This document shows, one piece after another, positions 62,306 through 64,000 of a stretch of DNA of 64,000 nucleotides. The notes beneath the pieces are model-generated. The model made no database searches, was not told where the DNA came from, and worked only from the letters and a program-made list of their open reading frames with translations. Within the stretch, counting starts at the first letter, position 1. Each line of letters begins with the position of its first letter. Source of the stretch: Paenibacillus amylolyticus (GTDB lineage Bacteria > Bacillota > Bacilli > Paenibacillales > Paenibacillaceae); assembly GCF_029689945.1 (NCBI RefSeq), contig NZ_CP121451.1, forward strand, positions 2,418,001-2,482,000. The letters run 5' to 3'. The translations under genes were made by a program, and so were the position numbers.

Positions 62306-62987
62306 ATGTGAACGCCATAGACTGGTCCGTATTCTGGTCACCGGTGCGCCTGTCGCTTCAGGTTGCGCTGTTATCCAGCGTGGTGGCCACTGTGCTGGGA
62401 ATTGCGATAGCCTGGAAAATGTCACGTACTTCATTTCGGGGAAAGACGCTGCTGGAAACGGCATTTATGCTGCCGCTGGTACTTCCCCAACGGTGGTTGG
62501 ATTTCTGTTGCTTGTCATACTGGGACGTAAAAGTGTGTTTGGACAATGGATTGAAGCCATATTCTCCGCACCGGTCATTTTCACCTGGTGGGCTGCGGTG
62601 ATTGCTTCGGTGGTGGTTGCTTTTCCACTCGTGTATCAGACCATGAAATCAGGATTCGGCGGTGTGGATCGGGATCTGGAAGATGCAGGACGATCGATTG
62701 GGGCGAATGAGTGGCAGGTCTTTCGTTACATTTCCTTGCCGCTCGCAGGCAGAGCCTTGATGACCGCCTTCATCCTGGGCTTTGCCCGGGCACTTGGGGA
62801 ATTCGGAGCCACCTTGATGATTGCAGGCAATATTCCGGGCAAAACGCAAACGGTACCCACGGCAATCTATGTCGCTGTGGATTCAGGCAATCAGACCATG
62901 GCCTGGGCATGGACGATTTCCATTATCATCATCTCGTTTATCATGTTATTAATGACCAGACAGCAGCGCGATGGCAAGAATGATTGA
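62302..62987 (+). CDS. modB: Molybdate ABC permease ModB, frameshifted
   Basis: A membrane permease of about 228 residues. It has the first helix (VRLSLQVALLSSVVATVLGI), the typical AWKMSRTSFRGKTLLETAFMLPLVLPPTVVGF region, the EAA loop (DLEDAGRSIGANEWQVFRYI) and LGEFGATLMIAGN. At 62485-62488 four C need to be five to give LPPTVVGF. No modC follows; in B. subtilis modA-modB likewise lack an adjacent ATPase, so the energy source must be elsewhere. A terminator follows. The break is probably a sequence error. Confidence 0.85.
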
Positions 62988-63023
62988 TTTTGTACGCACC
63001 CATCCTATATAAAAAAAGATGAC

Positions 63024-63072
63024 GAAAAACCCGTGTTAAGGAAAGTGATCCTTCCTTCGCACGGGTTTTTAT
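63024..63072 (+). terminator. Terminator after modB
   Basis: AAAAACCCGTG pairs with CACGGGTTTTT, enclosing AAGGA...TCCTT. Confidence 0.8.
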
Positions 63073-63263
63073 TACCAATTTCATATGCACCAATATCAAA
63101 CAGTTAACCGAATTGGCCCTAATGGAAATGTAAAGCTGTTTTAACATAAAAAAATAAAAAAAATACCAAAATTTAATCATTCAGTACTCGCTTTCAGTGG
63201 GCTTGTTCCTGTAAGATAGAAGTAATTGATTCCAGCCAAGTATTGAAATAAGGAGAGACGACG

Positions 63264-63596
63264 ATGAACACTAAACCTGATTGCGGCGTTTCGTTGCAAA
63301 TCGATGACTATCTGGATCTTTTGCATTTTGCCATCCAAATTCAAGATCAGGAATGGCAGCAATCCTTAATCCACCAACTCAAAATATTTCAGACGGCGAC
63401 GGAGCAGCAGCGCACACCTGAAGAGGAATTATGGACACGCTTTGATTATATTAACAGCAAATTAACAGGTCTGTGCCATCAGATTCATGCCGCTCATTCC
63501 ATGGATGAACGCAAGAAGTTCGAGGAACGGATCGGTCTCTTGCAATTACAGCGAGTGGAAGTTGCGCGTAAAATTAAATGGGCAAGTCGCAGATAG
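63264..63596 (+). CDS. Conserved-looking hypothetical protein, 110 residues
   Basis: A small, acidic to neutral helical protein without signal peptide or membrane segment. I do not recognise the family. AAGGAGAG lies nine bases before the ATG and a terminator follows, which supports a real gene. Predicted helices dominate (FQTATEQQRTPEEELWTRF, DERKKFEERIGLLQLQRVEV), so a coiled-coil or adaptor role is possible. Confidence 0.6.
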   Translation: MNTKPDCGVSLQIDDYLDLLHFAIQIQDQEWQQSLIHQLKIFQTATEQQRTPEEELWTRFDYINSKLTGLCHQIHAAHSMDERKKFEERIGLLQLQRVEVARKIKWASRR

Positions 63597-63662
63597 ATGA
63601 GAGAGCAAAGCACGACGTGGTGTAACGCCAAAGGGATATAATTGAACGAGATTCTCACACGA

Positions 63663-63700
63663 AGAAGCCATCCGCCAATGGGTATTGGGGATGGCTTTTT
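63663..63700 (+). terminator. Terminator after the hypothetical gene
   Basis: AGAAGCCATCC and GGATGGCTTTTT form a stem with an inner CCAAT/ATTGG pair. Confidence 0.8.
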
Positions 63701-63895
63701 CATGTGATATAGAGAAGTTCTATAAGTATATCAGGATGTCCTATTAATTAAGTTCTTGCTCAAAGATGACTTGTAATGATATTCTTTGATCAACCTAATT
63801 CCGACTATACAAGTAAGAATGGTTTGTTAATGAGATAGAGGAATGGGAATACACATCATATTTGCTGTGATAACAGCCTGTGGAGGAGATTGGGA
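63701..63895. other. Upstream region of the edge lipoprotein gene
   Basis: AT-rich and promoter-like; nothing further was recognised. Confidence 0.3.
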
Positions 63896-64000
63896 ATGGT
63901 TAAAAAACGGGGGATTCAAAAATTCCGGACAGCACTGCTGTTCATTACAATGTTGGCGGTCCTGGCTGGATGCAGCACAGGTACTGCAAGCAATGAGTCA
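63896..64000 (+). CDS. Lipoprotein, 5' part cut by the window edge
   Basis: Thirty-five codons are visible: a basic start (MVKKRGIQKFR), a hydrophobic core and the lipobox VLAGCSTG. Most such proteins at this size are solute-binding proteins of ABC transporters, but the domain is outside the window. GGAGGAG lies seven bases before the ATG. Confidence 0.8.
   Translation, partial: MVKKRGIQKFRTALLFITMLAVLAGCSTGTASNES

Overview
The window looks like a chromosomal segment of a spore-forming Paenibacillus-type Firmicute. Evidence for this is AGGAGG-type ribosome binding sites throughout, a Tat-dependent YkuE-like phosphoesterase, YheC/D spore-coat ATP-grasp and YjcZ-type spore proteins, a thermolysin-family protease, and long decapeptide-repeat proteins of the kind found in Paenibacillus. 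No rRNA, tRNA, phage or CRISPR was seen.

Layout. 1-25,850: the 3' end of sdhB, then mostly housekeeping and regulatory genes (phosphoesterases, HisJ, LysR, CheX-like, SDR, DEAD-box helicase, EcsA/EcsB-like ABC pair, aminotransferase, a MocR regulator divergent from a flavin-split-barrel gene, AraC, Psd, YheC/D). A giant repeat protein (19,066-24,102) and a secreted M4 protease follow. 26,617-33,574: one tight run of four glycosyltransferases, one RmlA-like nucleotidyltransferase and a GT2 enzyme with extra C-terminal modules; it is probably a spore-surface glycosylation cluster, perhaps acting on the repeat protein. 33,927-43,570: a glutaredoxin-like gene, then an organosulfur uptake and degradation cluster (two flavin monooxygenases, a peptide-type ABC transporter, an FMN reductase, a LysR regulator, an M20 amidohydrolase).

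43,846-56,821 is the most notable region. It is a complete opine-metallophore (staphylopine-type) cluster in the order cntK-cntL-cntM-cntA-cntB-cntC-cntD-cntF-cntE-cntE', followed by a COG0523 zinc GTPase and a zinc-free ribosomal protein S14. An identical Zur-like box overlaps the promoter region of each of the two units, so the whole block reads as a zinc-starvation island. 56,842-59,942: an AraC regulator divergent from a GH42 beta-galactosidase. 60,090-62,987: a YvgK-like HTH/PBP regulator divergent from modA-modB, with a palindromic operator between them and no modC. The window ends in the start of a lipoprotein gene.

Two features cut across the gene map. First, a previously unfamiliar structured repeat of about 190-250 bp, with terminal inverted repeats and covarying internal stems, occurs five times (1,666; 15,087; 47,037; 48,874; 56,447), always intergenic, always on the + strand, and three times inside the zinc island. 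Second, about fifteen conserved genes are broken by one-base frameshifts, many at short homopolymers. This pattern points to sequence error rather than gene decay, so the interrupted genes are annotated here as whole genes.
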